Below, in pieces: positions 47,191 through 56,081 of a DNA stretch of 64,000 bases. The DNA is from Vreelandella zhaodongensis (GTDB lineage Bacteria > Pseudomonadota > Gammaproteobacteria > Pseudomonadales > Halomonadaceae). The stretch is taken from the NCBI RefSeq assembly GCF_013415115.1, contig NZ_JACCDD010000001.1:558001-622000 (forward strand), read 5' to 3'. A model generated the notes under the pieces. The model saw only the letters and a program-made list of their open reading frames with translations, did not search any database and was not told where the DNA came from. The translations under genes were made by a program, and so were the position numbers. The number at the start of each line of letters is the position of its first letter. Position 1 is the first letter of the stretch.

Positions 47191-47607
47191 TTATTTACTC
47201 GATGTTTTAACGCTGTGAAAAATAAACTTAATAAACAGCGTCATGACAAAGGTCATCCATCCAGCAGAGGCCAGTAGATTGAATAACAGTATTTTGGGCG
47301 GCAGCCAGGCGGCACCTAGCAAGGCCTCTAGCATGATATGAAAAAACATAGCGAGCAGGAGGGGGAGGGCAAGCGTATGAATCCACATGTCGGTGCGCCG
47401 TTTGCGGATATGGTAACGCTTTAATAAGTAGCGCATTGGGCGATGAGCCCAACTAATTAGGACTAGCGCGCCAACGATGAATAGCGCTGCCAGCGTAGGT
47501 TCAGTACTGCCTATAAACATCGAAATCGAAATCGACCAGGCCAGCCCTAGCCATATTAATCCTTCGATACTGGCGATAATGTCCGCATATCGACGCACAT
47601 TCTGCAT
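47191..47607 (-). CDS. Small four-helix membrane protein upstream of the redox kinase
   Basis: 138 residues that I do not assign to a named family. Hydrophobic segments lie near 12-32, 38-52, 75-97 and 106-130, separated by a basic loop (KRYHIRKRRTD) expected on the cytoplasmic side. It lies 7 bp before the redox kinase gene, so the two are probably co-transcribed. The product could assist signalling or be unrelated. No cysteine or heme motif is visible. Confidence 0.75.
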   Translation of the reverse strand: MQNVRRYADIIASIEGLIWLGLAWSISISMFIGSTEPTLAALFIVGALVLISWAHRPMRYLLKRYHIRKRRTDMWIHTLALPLLLAMFFHIMLEALLGAAWLPPKILLFNLLASAGWMTFVMTLFIKFIFHSVKTSSK

Positions 47608-47756
47608 AAAAAATTAAATCCTTGATCTTACAAAGTGTCGTCATGATACGACACTTGAGGAAGGCTGTGGGGTGGATCGGGAGATTTATCCCTTACTCGT
47701 ATTGGGTATACTGTATGGACCCTTCTTACTTGACTCATTTCTGCACAGGACTTGCC

Positions 47757-48794
47757 GTGGAATCTATTACGCTGACTCGCCCCGATGATTGGCATCTTCA
47801 TTTACGTGATGATGAAGCGCTTAGCGCCGTGGTGGGCCATACTGCTGCCCAAATGGGGCGCGCCATCATTATGCCAAATCTTAAGCCGCCGGTAACCACC
47901 ACTGCTCAAGCACTGGAATATCGGCAGCGAATCTTAGCAGCGTTGCCCGAAGGCAGCACCTTTGAACCGCTTATGACGCTTTATTTAACGGATACTACAC
48001 CACCAGAAGAAATAGAACGTGCTGCAGAAAGTGGTGTGGTCAAAGCCGTTAAGCTCTATCCCGCTGGGGCAACGACTAACTCTGCCTCCGGCGTAACCGA
48101 TATTGCTCATTGCGATGACACGATCGCAATGTTGGCGAAAGTGGGCATGCCGCTGTTGGTACATGGCGAAGTGACCGACCATGAGATTGATATTTTTGAT
48201 CGTGAAGCGGTGTTCATCGAGCGAGTGATGAAACCGCTATTAGCTCGACACCCTAACCTGAAAGTCGTGTTTGAACATATTACTACCCAGCAGGCAGCAG
48301 AGTTTGTCGCGACAGCGCCTGATAATATTGCTGCCACGATTACGGCTCACCACCTGCTGTTTAACCGCAATAAAATGCTGGCTGGCGGCATTCGCCCGCA
48401 CTATTACTGCTTGCCTATTTTAAAGCGTGAGCAGCACCGTCAGGCGTTGTTAAAAGCGGCGACCAGTGGCAGCCCTAAATTCTTTTTGGGCACCGACAGT
48501 GCACCCCATGCCCAAGGTGATAAAGAGTCTAGCTGCGGCTGTGCAGGGGCGTATACAGCACCTGCTGCCATTGAACTATATGCAGCAGCATTCGAGGAAA
48601 TGGACGCCTTGGACAAGTTAGAAGCGTTTGCCAGCCTAAACGGGCCGCGTTTTTATGGGTTGCCGACTAATGCGGAGAGCGTCACTTTGGAGCGTCGTTC
48701 ATGGAGTCTGCCAGCGCATTACCCCTATTCGGCTGGCCAGCATATCATTCCATTAATGGCGGGTGAGAGCTTGGACTGGAAGCTGAAAGTGTAG
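47757..48794 (+). CDS. pyrC: Dihydroorotase (type II, E. coli-like)
   Basis: Zinc amidohydrolase that closes carbamoyl-aspartate to dihydroorotate in pyrimidine synthesis. It has 345 residues. The metal-binding HLH is in DDWHLHLRD near the N-terminus. The carboxylated lysine is in [11 protein letters not shown], with further ligands in HGEV and FEHITT and the catalytic Asp in [12 protein letters not shown] 47757 is chosen because AGGA lies 7 nt upstream and the length matches the family; a 45-residue longer frame is unlikely. Confidence 0.95.
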   Translation: MESITLTRPDDWHLHLRDDEALSAVVGHTAAQMGRAIIMPNLKPPVTTTAQALEYRQRILAALPEGSTFEPLMTLYLTDTTPPEEIERAAESGVVKAVKLYPAGATTNSASGVTDIAHCDDTIAMLAKVGMPLLVHGEVTDHEIDIFDREAVFIERVMKPLLARHPNLKVVFEHITTQQAAEFVATAPDNIAATITAHHLLFNRNKMLAGGIRPHYYCLPILKREQHRQALLKAATSGSPKFFLGTDSAPHAQGDKESSCGCAGAYTAPAAIELYAAAFEEMDALDKLEAFASLNGPRFYGLPTNAESVTLERRSWSLPAHYPYSAGQHIIPLMAGESLDWKLKV

Positions 48795-48820
48795 CCCGGC
48801 TTATTGGTTAGCAGATAAAA

Positions 48821-48849
48821 AACGGAGCTCAATTGGCTCCGTTTTTTTT
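48821..48849. terminator. Terminator between pyrC and mtnN
   Basis: Eight-base-pair stem AACGGAGC/GCTCCGTT with a run of eight T; A-rich on the other side, so it serves both convergent genes. Confidence 0.9.
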
Positions 48850-48905
48850 ATAAAGCGGTAAGCGCGATTGCTTAAGTTTATTGCTTAGGACCTGCTTTTT
48901 AAGAT

Positions 48906-49613
48906 CTATTTCTTTCCAAGCTCGATCAGCATCTGATCCACCATCCGTGATGAGTGGTCAGCCGCGACGTCTAGAAATTGCTCGAATGAAAGATGGTTAT
49001 CACCACTGCCTGGTATATCAGAAAGCGCGCGAATGACCACAAATGGGCAATCGTAGAGATGACATGTTTGCGCAATAGCAGCGCCCTCCATCTCTACAGC
49101 TAACATGGTTGGGAACTGTTCACGGGTAGTCGTGACACGTACGGGGTCGGCCATAAAGGCATCGCCCGTGGCGATGAGTCCTTCACGTACGTTAACTTCG
49201 CCTAGTGCCGCAATGGCATTGCGGGCGATATCACGTAGTTGCTTGTCTGCTTGGTAGGCGGCGGGCATTCCAGGCACTTGACCAAGCTCATAGCCAAACA
49301 CCACTGCATCAACATCGTGGTGGCGTACTTCATCGGAGATGATAACGTCGCCAATGTTAAGATCTGTCGCAAAGCCACCGGCAGAACCTGTGTTGATGAT
49401 TGCATCAGGCTGATGGCGCTCAAGCAAGATCGTGGTGCCCACCGCCGCGTTAACTTTACCAATCCCAGACTGCAGAACAATAACCTCTAAGCCGTGACGT
49501 GTGCCTGTATAAAACACGAATCCAGCATGCTCGTAGCGTTCAGCGCCTTCTAATTGGCCCGCCAGTATGTTCACTTCCTGCGCCATCGCGCCGATGATTC
49601 CAATACGTCGCAC
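48906..49613 (-). CDS. mtnN: 5'-methylthioadenosine / S-adenosylhomocysteine nucleosidase
   Basis: Removes adenine from methylthioadenosine and S-adenosylhomocysteine in the methyl-cycle. It has 235 residues. The catalytic Glu is in GAMAQEVN (about residue 13) and the catalytic Asp in ALSDIPGSGD. INTGSAGGF and VEMEGAAIAQ complete the phosphorylase-fold signature. The GTG start at 49613 has AAGGAG upstream. It is followed on the other strand by pyrC in convergent orientation. Confidence 0.96.
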   Translation of the reverse strand: MRRIGIIGAMAQEVNILAGQLEGAERYEHAGFVFYTGTRHGLEVIVLQSGIGKVNAAVGTTILLERHQPDAIINTGSAGGFATDLNIGDVIISDEVRHHDVDAVVFGYELGQVPGMPAAYQADKQLRDIARNAIAALGEVNVREGLIATGDAFMADPVRVTTTREQFPTMLAVEMEGAAIAQTCHLYDCPFVVIRALSDIPGSGDNHLSFEQFLDVAADHSSRMVDQMLIELGKK

Positions 49614-49654
49614 TGGTATTTACTCCTTAAGAAAACGTTATCTGCTGGCGTGCG

Positions 49655-50521
49655 CTACTGATCTTGGCCTTTATCGTGGCGTTCAGCGGCTTCTAGGGTG
49701 TTTTCAAGCAGCGTAGCGACGGTCATTGGCCCAACACCGCCTGGCACCGGCGTAATGAAACTGGCGCGCTCTGCAGCGGCTTTAAAATCAACGTCGCCAG
49801 TGAGCGTGCCATTTTCTTGGCGATTGATACCAACGTCAATCACGATAGCGCCAGGTTTAATCCACTCCCCTTTAACAATGCCAGGTTTGCCGACAGCCAC
49901 AACAACTAAGTCAGCACGGCGCACATGGGACTCAAGCTGTTGGGTAAAACGGTGGCATACCGTCGTGGTACAGCCCGCTAGCATTAGCTCGAGGGCCATC
50001 GGGCGGCCAACAATGTTGGAAGCACCCACAACAGTGGCATCCAAACCTCTTACGGCGATACCGCTTTGGGCTAGCATGGTCATAATACCTTTAGGCGTGC
50101 AGGGCCTAAGTGAGGGCATGCGCTGTGCCAGCCGACCAATGTTGTAAGGGTGGAAGCCGTCGACGTCTTTATCTGGACGAATTCGCTCAAGAATAGGGCG
50201 AGAATCTAAGTGCTCTGGCAACGGCAGTTGAACAAGAATGCCGTCAACCGTTGCATCGTCGTTCAACTGATCGACCAGCGCTTCTAACTCTTGCTGCTGC
50301 GTATTGGCCGGTAGTGCATGTTGAAAGGAGTGTATGCCTGCTTGTTCACAGGCGCGATGCTTGTTACTGACATATACATGAGAGGCTGGGTCTTCCCCGA
50401 CCACAACAACGGCTAGTCCTGGTGCCCGCACGCCGACTTTCTGGCGTGCGCTTATTTTCTCGGCAACTTGCTGTCGGACATTAGCGGCGATGGCTTTGCC
50501 ATCGATAAGTTGGGCGGTCAT
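49655..50521 (-). CDS. folD: Methylenetetrahydrofolate dehydrogenase / cyclohydrolase
   Basis: Bifunctional one-carbon enzyme of 288 residues converting methylene-THF to formyl-THF with NADP. The catalytic Lys is in [22 protein letters not shown] is the conserved loop, and [12 protein letters not shown] is the NADP motif, followed by [10 protein letters not shown] near the C-terminus. It links functionally with the gcv genes, which deliver methylene-THF. It lies 41 bp upstream of mtnN on the same strand. Confidence 0.97.
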   Translation of the reverse strand: MTAQLIDGKAIAANVRQQVAEKISARQKVGVRAPGLAVVVVGEDPASHVYVSNKHRACEQAGIHSFQHALPANTQQQELEALVDQLNDDATVDGILVQLPLPEHLDSRPILERIRPDKDVDGFHPYNIGRLAQRMPSLRPCTPKGIMTMLAQSGIAVRGLDATVVGASNIVGRPMALELMLAGCTTTVCHRFTQQLESHVRRADLVVVAVGKPGIVKGEWIKPGAIVIDVGINRQENGTLTGDVDFKAAAERASFITPVPGGVGPMTVATLLENTLEAAERHDKGQDQ

Positions 50522-50771
50522 GTAATAGAATCCCTGTGAAGGTTAGAAGCGAAGCTGAGTGACTATGTCTGGGTCGTAGTTGAGATATGAGATGTTGGCA
50601 CTTGGGTATCGTACTGAGTTCCTGCACACCAGTACCTACACCTCTATCTTGATAACTCAGCACCATAAGTAGCGTGCCTGAGCCCAGGAGGTCACGGGCT
50701 TTCGAGAAAGGCTGATTTTCGCACGCTAGGGCGACAAGGCAAAGCTTCTAACGAATCAATCACTTTAGGTG

Positions 50772-50799
50772 TTGACTTTAAACTCAGAAATAGTAATAT
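50772..50799 (+). promoter_or_regulatory. Promoter of the tRNA operon
   Basis: TTGACT and TAATAT with 16-bp spacing, then a GC-rich discriminator (GCCTCGC), typical of stable-RNA promoters. The first tRNA starts 48 bp downstream. The remaining 50522-50771 stretch shows no gene. Confidence 0.75.
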
Positions 50800-50846
50800 A
50801 TGCCTCGCTTGAGACGGGACATGCAGCAGCGTCTAAGGTAAGAAAT

Positions 50847-50923
50847 CGGGATGTAGCGCAGTCTGGTAGCGCGCCTGCTTTGGGAGCAGGATGTCGGGGG
50901 TTCGAATCCCTCCATCCCGACCA
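50847..50923 (+). tRNA. tRNA-Pro (anticodon TGG)
   Basis: 77-nt cloverleaf with acceptor stem CGGGATG/CATCCCG, anticodon stem CCTGC/GCAGG with loop TTTGGGA (UGG), T arm TTCGAAT and encoded ACCA. Confidence 0.97.
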
Positions 50924-51015
50924 CATACCTAGCGCGGAAGGTAGTAACTTGCTTTTCCAAACATTGGTTGTGGTCAAGTGCTCATCAGTATTCAGTCTCT
51001 TAGAATGCTTTATGT

Positions 51016-51092
51016 GCGCCCATAGCTCAACCGGATAGAGCAACGGCCTTCTAAGCCGTAGGTTGCGGGTTCGAGTCCTGCTGGGCGTGCCA
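51016..51092 (+). tRNA. tRNA-Arg (anticodon TCT)
   Basis: 77-nt cloverleaf with acceptor stem GCGCCCA/TGGGCGT (first pair G-T), anticodon stem ACGGC/GCCGT with loop CTTCTAA (UCU), T arm TTCGAGT and encoded GCCA. It reads AGA/AGG. Confidence 0.96.
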
Positions 51093-51147
51093 TTAAAGCT
51101 TTTAATGGACGCATTCGGTAAGGCAAGCAAGTCAGTACCTCATCAAT

Positions 51148-51223
51148 GGTGGATGTAGCTCAGTGGTAGAGCCCCGGATTGTGGCTCCGGTGGTCGTGGG
51201 TTCGATCCCCATCATCCACCCCA
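51148..51223 (+). tRNA. tRNA-His (anticodon GTG), copy 1
   Basis: Cloverleaf with acceptor stem GTGGATG/CATCCAC plus the genome-encoded extra G at -1 (51148) that identifies tRNA-His. The anticodon loop is TTGTGGC (GTG) and CCCA is encoded. Confidence 0.97.
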
Positions 51224-51255
51224 TTTGATGGTTCGTACTACCAGTTTTAGGTTGT

Positions 51256-51331
51256 GGTGGATGTAGCTCAGTGGTAGAGCCCCGGATTGTGGCTCCGGTG
51301 GTCGTGGGTTCGATCCCCATCATCCACCCCA
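51256..51331 (+). tRNA. tRNA-His (anticodon GTG), copy 2
   Basis: Identical in all 76 nt to the copy 108 bp upstream, including the -1 G and CCA. The 32-bp spacer differs from the flanks of copy 1, so the duplication is limited to the gene itself. Confidence 0.97.
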
Positions 51332-51849
51332 TTAACCTTGTTAATTTCAAATATTTTGTTCTATTCTTCCTCTTTTATTAATCCTTTATTATATCTTAAA
51401 TCAAGCTGACTTATGTTCGGCCTTTTTGTGTTTTAGCAGTTCGTGTTTTAAACGTCTTCCTCACTGATTTGCTATGCAAGCCTTTCCTAGGTGTTGCTTT
51501 TGATTTATTGCCCGCCAGATGAATTCCCCCCACACTTGATAACTACTGCGGATTTTTTCCTAGGCTTCCTATCGCGATGCCGCCTCAACAGCCGTGCAAG
51601 CTTGCGCTTGATGCGCCGCTCAAAAAGGTTTTAGTAAGAGCGCTAGCGCATTTTGGTGATCTTAATGACGCAGATAGTGAAGTCATCCGTATTGGTCGTG
51701 ATTGCGATATTTATTGCTGATATTTGGTCTTAAAACAGTTTTTTGAACTATGTTAAAGCTGTTTATTTGGTGATATTTTTCAGTAAGTTATTTGTTGAAA
51801 ACAATCATCTGAACTGTGATCAGTATTTTCTTCCAGGGAGTGCAACACA
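51332..51849. other. AT-rich gap after the tRNA operon
   Basis: 518 bp without an established gene. The first about 100 bp are very AT-rich with a T-run near 51423 that may end the tRNA transcript. A 47-codon frame (51577-51720) is the only coding candidate. A 6-bp repeat AAACAG/CTGTTT lies near 51733-51765, before the amino-acid oxidase. There are no repeats of the tRNA 3' end, so I see no sign of an integrated element. Confidence 0.6.
51577..51720 (+). CDS. Possible small protein (47 aa), uncertain
   Basis: Frame beginning MPPQQPCKLALDAPLKK and ending in CDIYC, richer in GC than its surroundings and with plausible codon use. There is no good Shine-Dalgarno (only TAGG about 12 nt upstream). 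It could be a real small protein, a gene remnant or chance. No family recognised. Confidence 0.3.
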   Translation: MPPQQPCKLALDAPLKKVLVRALAHFGDLNDADSEVIRIGRDCDIYC

Positions 51850-53091
51850 ATGGCGCGTCAAACGGTGGTTTTAGGGGCAGGTATGGTCGGTGTCAGCATT
51901 GCTTGGCACCTGCAGCAGCGTGGTCATCAAGTAACGCTGGTTGATCGCCGCCAACCGGGCCGTGAAACCTCTTTCGGCAATGCCGGTATTATTCAGCGGG
52001 AAGCTGTGCGTCCTTATCCTTTTCCGCGAGATATGAAGACAATTTTGAGCGTGCTGCCAAATAACCGTGTCGATATTCGCTATCGGCCTGCGGGAATGAT
52101 TAATGCTGCATCGCCATTATTGAGTTATTGGCACAACTCCTCTAGCCGACTGTATAAAAAAATTGTGCCTGAGTATGCGTCACTGATACAGCTCTGTTTG
52201 AAAACGCATGCGCCAATGATTGAAGCCGCTAATGCCGATCACTTAGTTCGCCGAGAAGGCTGGCTAGAGATTTATCGCACACCCGAAGAACTAGCTAAGC
52301 GTGTAAAAGAAGCGCAAGACGCCCGCGATAATTTTGGTGTTCAGTTTGATGTCTTGGACCGTGAGGCATTAGCCGCCAAAGAACCTGATTTAAGCAGCGA
52401 TATTATTGGTGCTATTCACTGGCTTGACCCTTGGACCGTAGCGGATCCAGGTGGTTTAGTTGCCGCTTATGCTGACGCGTTTAGTCAGTCAGGTGGACGT
52501 ATTTTGCAAACGGATATTCAGAGTGTTCGTCAGCAGGGTGAGCGTTGGCATATTGAGACTGCTGCAGAAAGTTTAGAAGTCGATGAGGTGGTTGTTGCGT
52601 TAGGCCCTTGGGCGGGTGATTGGCTTAAGGGGCTGGGCTACCATTTCCCGACCTTTGTTAAGCGTGGCTATCATATGCACTACGCCACACAGCCTTCTAC
52701 AAAGCTTAATTATTGGTTAATGGATGCAGAGGTGGGTTATTTGCTTGCTCCCATGAATGCCGGAGTGCGCTTGACCACAGGGGCTGAGCTAGATCGCCTG
52801 GAGTCACCGGCAGATGAAAAGCAGTTAGTTGCCGCGGAGAAGATTGCGCGTAAGATTTTCCCCCTTGGTGAGCGTCGTGATGAGGCTGCATGGAAAGGCG
52901 CGCGGCCATGCTTGCCTGATATGAAGCCTGTGATTGGGCCGGCGCCTAAGCACCGTGGTTTGTGGTTAGCCTTTGGACACGGGCATCAAGGGTTTACCCT
53001 TGGTCCGGCCACTGGGCAGTTGCTGGCAGATATGATGGAAGGTAAGCCGACAGAAATCGATATGGCACCTTTCAGGGCTGACCGTTTTTAA
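51850..53091 (+). CDS. FAD-dependent D-amino-acid dehydrogenase-like oxidoreductase
   Basis: DAO-family flavoenzyme of 413 residues, similar to DadA. The N-terminal dinucleotide motif is VLGAGMVGVSIAWHL, followed by the FAD contact TSFGNAGIIQ. The C-terminal GHGHQGFTLGPATG completes the FAD site. It probably oxidises a D-amino acid or glycine-like substrate at the inner membrane face, passing electrons to the respiratory chain; the substrate is not fixed by sequence. GGGAG lies 9 nt before ATG 51850. It is alone after the tRNA operon. Confidence 0.88.
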   Translation: MARQTVVLGAGMVGVSIAWHLQQRGHQVTLVDRRQPGRETSFGNAGIIQREAVRPYPFPRDMKTILSVLPNNRVDIRYRPAGMINAASPLLSYWHNSSSRLYKKIVPEYASLIQLCLKTHAPMIEAANADHLVRREGWLEIYRTPEELAKRVKEAQDARDNFGVQFDVLDREALAAKEPDLSSDIIGAIHWLDPWTVADPGGLVAAYADAFSQSGGRILQTDIQSVRQQGERWHIETAAESLEVDEVVVALGPWAGDWLKGLGYHFPTFVKRGYHMHYATQPSTKLNYWLMDAEVGYLLAPMNAGVRLTTGAELDRLESPADEKQLVAAEKIARKIFPLGERRDEAAWKGARPCLPDMKPVIGPAPKHRGLWLAFGHGHQGFTLGPATGQLLADMMEGKPTEIDMAPFRADRF

Positions 53092-53182
53092 TGCGCTTGC
53101 TAAGTATTTAATGGGAGGTGTTTGGTGGTATAGCATGGTCTTTGCTATGTTGGGGGCACATACCGCAACTGTGAGGTGAAAA

Positions 53183-53392
53183 ATGGATGTTGCCGTAAGC
53201 AACGCGGTGAGCACCGCCCTTTATATGAACCAGGCGCAAACTGCTGAGCAGGCACAAATGCAGCTTTTCAAGCAGTCTCTTGATATGCAAGCACAGCAAG
53301 TATCAGAAGTGCTTGCTTCTGCTGATATAGGTGCTGAGCCTGACCTTACACAAGAGGGGAGTGTGGGAACGCAAATTAACACCTTCGCTTAG
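53183..53392 (+). CDS. YjfB-like small protein (putative motility protein family)
   Basis: 69 residues with an N-terminal amphipathic helix (MDVAVSNAVSTALYMNQAQ) and a Gln-rich middle containing FKQSLDMQAQQ, the KxALDMQ-type motif of the YjfB family. The tail is acidic. No export signal is visible. No flagellar genes are in the window, so the proposed motility link is only by family name. Confidence 0.7.
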   Translation: MDVAVSNAVSTALYMNQAQTAEQAQMQLFKQSLDMQAQQVSEVLASADIGAEPDLTQEGSVGTQINTFA

Positions 53393-53435
53393 TCAAGCAG
53401 AAACCAGCACTGCTACTGCTAATCAACGCGACAAA

Positions 53436-53462
53436 GAAGCGCCGACCAGCTCGGCGCTTTTT
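53436..53462 (+). terminator. Terminator after the YjfB-like gene
   Basis: Nine-base-pair stem AAGCGCCGA/TCGGCGCTT, 5-nt loop and T-run. Confidence 0.88.
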
Positions 53463-53666
53463 CATATGTTTAGCTAAGCTTTCTTCGCGATTTTCCTAGT
53501 GACTTGGCTGGCCTTTCTTTTTAATTAGACAAGTGGCCATCTTCTTGATCACCCCTTTGGTATCCATGGTATGCCGCACTAGCCTAGTTGCGTTAACATA
53601 TGCCTATGTGAACGCCGTATAAGGCGCTACTCCAGCCATCACGTTGTACTATTTTCAGAGAGCTCC

Positions 53667-55256
53667 ATGTCTGACGCTAAATTAGCGCGCGAAGCAGAAC
53701 TGCGCCGTACCTTTGCGATTATTTCGCACCCCGACGCTGGTAAAACCACCATCACCGAAAAAATGCTGTTGTTCGGAAATGCGATCCAGTTAGCAGGCTC
53801 TGTTAAGAGCAAGCGTAATGATCGTCATGCGACATCAGATTGGATGAAGATGGAGCAAGAGCGTGGGATCTCGGTCACAACGTCGGTGATGCAGTTCCCC
53901 TATGGCGGACGTATCGTAAACCTGCTGGATACCCCGGGCCACGAGGACTTTTCCGAAGATACTTACCGTACCTTAACCGCGGTCGATTCCGCGTTAATGG
54001 TGATTGATGGGGCGAAAGGTGTTGAGGATCGTACCATCAAGCTGATGGAAGTGTGCCGTTTGCGCACGACGCCTATACTTACGTTCATCAACAAGATGGA
54101 TCGCGATATTCGCGATCCCATCGAAGTAATGGACGAGGTGGAAAACGTGCTAAACATCCAGTGCGCGCCAATGACATGGCCGATTGGCATGGGACGGCAC
54201 TTTAGAGGTGTTTACCATCTCTATAACGATGTCATTCATCTTTATACCCAAGGGCAAGGCAGTCGTATTCCTGACGACAAGCGTATTGAAGGGTTGGATA
54301 GCCCTGAGGTAGATGCTGTGCTTGGCGAAGAGCAGGCTGAAGAGCTGCGTATGGAAGTTGAGTTGGTGCGTGGTGCCTCCCATGAGTTTGACCTTGATGC
54401 CTATCGTCGTGGTGAGCTGTCGCCCGTGTATTTTGGTACCGCAATGGGTAATTTTGGCGTGCGGGAAATGATGGATGGGTTTGTAGAGTATGCGCCCCCC
54501 CCCCAGCCACGTGAGACAAATACCCGCGAAGTAACCGCTCAAGATGACCGCTTTACCGGCTTCGTATTTAAAATCCAGGCGAATATGGACCCCAATCATC
54601 GTGACCGCATTGCCTTTTTGCGCGTGTGTTCCGGTAAGTACGAAAAGAATATGAAGATGCGCCATGTACGGATAGGTAAAGATGTGAAAATTGCCGATGC
54701 CCTAACGTTTATGGCGTCAGACCGCTCTCAGGTCGAAGAAGCATGGCCAGGCGATATTATCGGCTTGCACAACCACGGCACGATTCAGATCGGCGATACC
54801 TTCACGGTCGGTGAGGATATGCGCTTTACCGGCATTCCCCACTTTGCGCCAGAGTTGTTCAAGCGCGTCCGTTTAAAAGATCCGCTAAAAATGAAAGCGC
54901 TCCAAAAAGGGCTTCAACAGCTCTCTGAAGAGGGCGCTACTCAGGTCTTTATGCCGATGGACAACAATGACCTGATCTTAGGAGCTGTTGGTACGCTTCA
55001 GTTTGATGTGGTGGCCCACCGGTTGAAGGAAGAGTACAAAGTTGACTGCTTATATGAAGGGGTCAATGTACAAACGGCACGCTGGGTCTATTGCGAAGAC
55101 GCGAAGATGTTAGAAGAGTTTAAGCGCAAAGCCAGCTCCAACCTTGCCATCGATGGTGGCGGTTATCTCACCTATATTGCACCAACGCGGGTCAATTTGC
55201 AGATGACCCAAGAGCGCTGGCCGGATATTCGTTTCCAGCCCACTCGCGAGCACTGA
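53667..55256 (+). CDS. prfC: Peptide chain release factor 3
   Basis: GTPase that recycles RF1/RF2 after termination. It has 529 residues. G motifs are [12 protein letters not shown] (G1), LDTPGHEDF (G3) and INKMDRD (G4), followed by the RF3-specific [13 protein letters not shown] switch. Domains II and III follow to the C-terminus. A run of ten C (54495-54504) lies within codons for a Pro-rich hinge (YAPPPQPR), between the GTPase domain and domain II. The frame is intact in this sequence. GAGAG precedes ATG 53667. Confidence 0.97.
   Translation: MSDAKLAREAELRRTFAIISHPDAGKTTITEKMLLFGNAIQLAGSVKSKRNDRHATSDWMKMEQERGISVTTSVMQFPYGGRIVNLLDTPGHEDFSEDTYRTLTAVDSALMVIDGAKGVEDRTIKLMEVCRLRTTPILTFINKMDRDIRDPIEVMDEVENVLNIQCAPMTWPIGMGRHFRGVYHLYNDVIHLYTQGQGSRIPDDKRIEGLDSPEVDAVLGEEQAEELRMEVELVRGASHEFDLDAYRRGELSPVYFGTAMGNFGVREMMDGFVEYAPPPQPRETNTREVTAQDDRFTGFVFKIQANMDPNHRDRIAFLRVCSGKYEKNMKMRHVRIGKDVKIADALTFMASDRSQVEEAWPGDIIGLHNHGTIQIGDTFTVGEDMRFTGIPHFAPELFKRVRLKDPLKMKALQKGLQQLSEEGATQVFMPMDNNDLILGAVGTLQFDVVAHRLKEEYKVDCLYEGVNVQTARWVYCEDAKMLEEFKRKASSNLAIDGGGYLTYIAPTRVNLQMTQERWPDIRFQPTREH
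54495..54504. repeat. C10 homopolymer inside prfC
   Basis: Ten consecutive C in the prfC reading frame, coding Pro-Pro-Pro plus the first base of Gln. It is long enough to be slippage-prone. Gain or loss of one C would truncate RF3 after about 276 residues. Confidence 0.9.
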
Positions 55257-55289
55257 TCTAGCTTTCCTTGCTATGTTGGCTTCCTGACT

Positions 55290-56081
55290 ATGTTGATTGA
55301 TGCCCACTGCCACCTGGACTTTACGGCGTTTGATGATGATCGCGATGCGGTTATCGAAAATGCCAAGGCGGTGGGTGTTGAACACTTTGTCGTGCCAGCA
55401 ACGACACGTTCTCAATGGCCGAATGTGTTGGCGCTGGGCGCACGTACGGATGTAAGCCTGTGTGTCGGTTTACACCCTTATTTTATTGATCAGCACTCTG
55501 ATCAAGATTTAGTCGCCCTGGAACAGCTATTAGCAGAGCAGGAACCCTCGACGGGGAAGCGTTTTGTGGCAGTGGGTGAGTGTGGGATCGATGGTCGTTT
55601 TACGGAAACGTTAGATAAACAGTGGGTCTACTTCGATGCACAGCTCCGTTTAGCTGAACAGTTTGGTCTGCCTATTGTAGTGCACTGCGTAAAAGCCAAT
55701 GACCAGGTAAGTAAACGGCTCCGCCAGCTGGCGCTTCCCCGCGGCGGGCTCATCCACGCGTTCTCAGGTTCGTATGAGCAGGCCGCTAAGTTTCTTGATC
55801 TAGGCTATACCCTTGGCCTAGGTGGTGCGGTTACCTATGAGCGTGCAAAGCGCCTTCGTGATGTGGTGTCACGCTTACCCGGCAATGGCTTTGTGCTGGA
55901 GACTGATAGCCCCGATATGCCGCTTAGCGGCTATCAGGGCCAGCGTAATGAGCCAGGCAGGGTGGAGAAGGTGGGGCGCATGGTGGCAGAGCTGCGTTGT
56001 CAGCCATTTGAACAAATAGCAGCACAGAGCAGTGCAAATGCTATTCGGTTATTTCAACTCACACATTTCAATTCCCACTAG
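55290..56081 (+). CDS. TatD-family metal-dependent hydrolase
   Basis: 263 residues, closest in pattern to the YjjV/TatD DNase group. Metal-site motifs are DAHCHLDF at the N-terminus, GECGIDGR, VVHCVKAND, HAFSGSYEQ and LETDSPDMPL. These enzymes are deoxyribonucleases or related hydrolases; the substrate here is uncertain. It has no clear Shine-Dalgarno and follows prfC by 33 bp, so readthrough from prfC is likely. Its 3' end overlaps the convergent ygfZ by 4 bp. Confidence 0.9.
   Translation: MLIDAHCHLDFTAFDDDRDAVIENAKAVGVEHFVVPATTRSQWPNVLALGARTDVSLCVGLHPYFIDQHSDQDLVALEQLLAEQEPSTGKRFVAVGECGIDGRFTETLDKQWVYFDAQLRLAEQFGLPIVVHCVKANDQVSKRLRQLALPRGGLIHAFSGSYEQAAKFLDLGYTLGLGGAVTYERAKRLRDVVSRLPGNGFVLETDSPDMPLSGYQGQRNEPGRVEKVGRMVAELRCQPFEQIAAQSSANAIRLFQLTHFNSH

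Noticed and set aside
51148-51849. Integrated genetic island at tRNA-His
   Set aside because: No integrase gene, no duplicated tRNA 3' end and the downstream genes are ordinary chromosomal ones.
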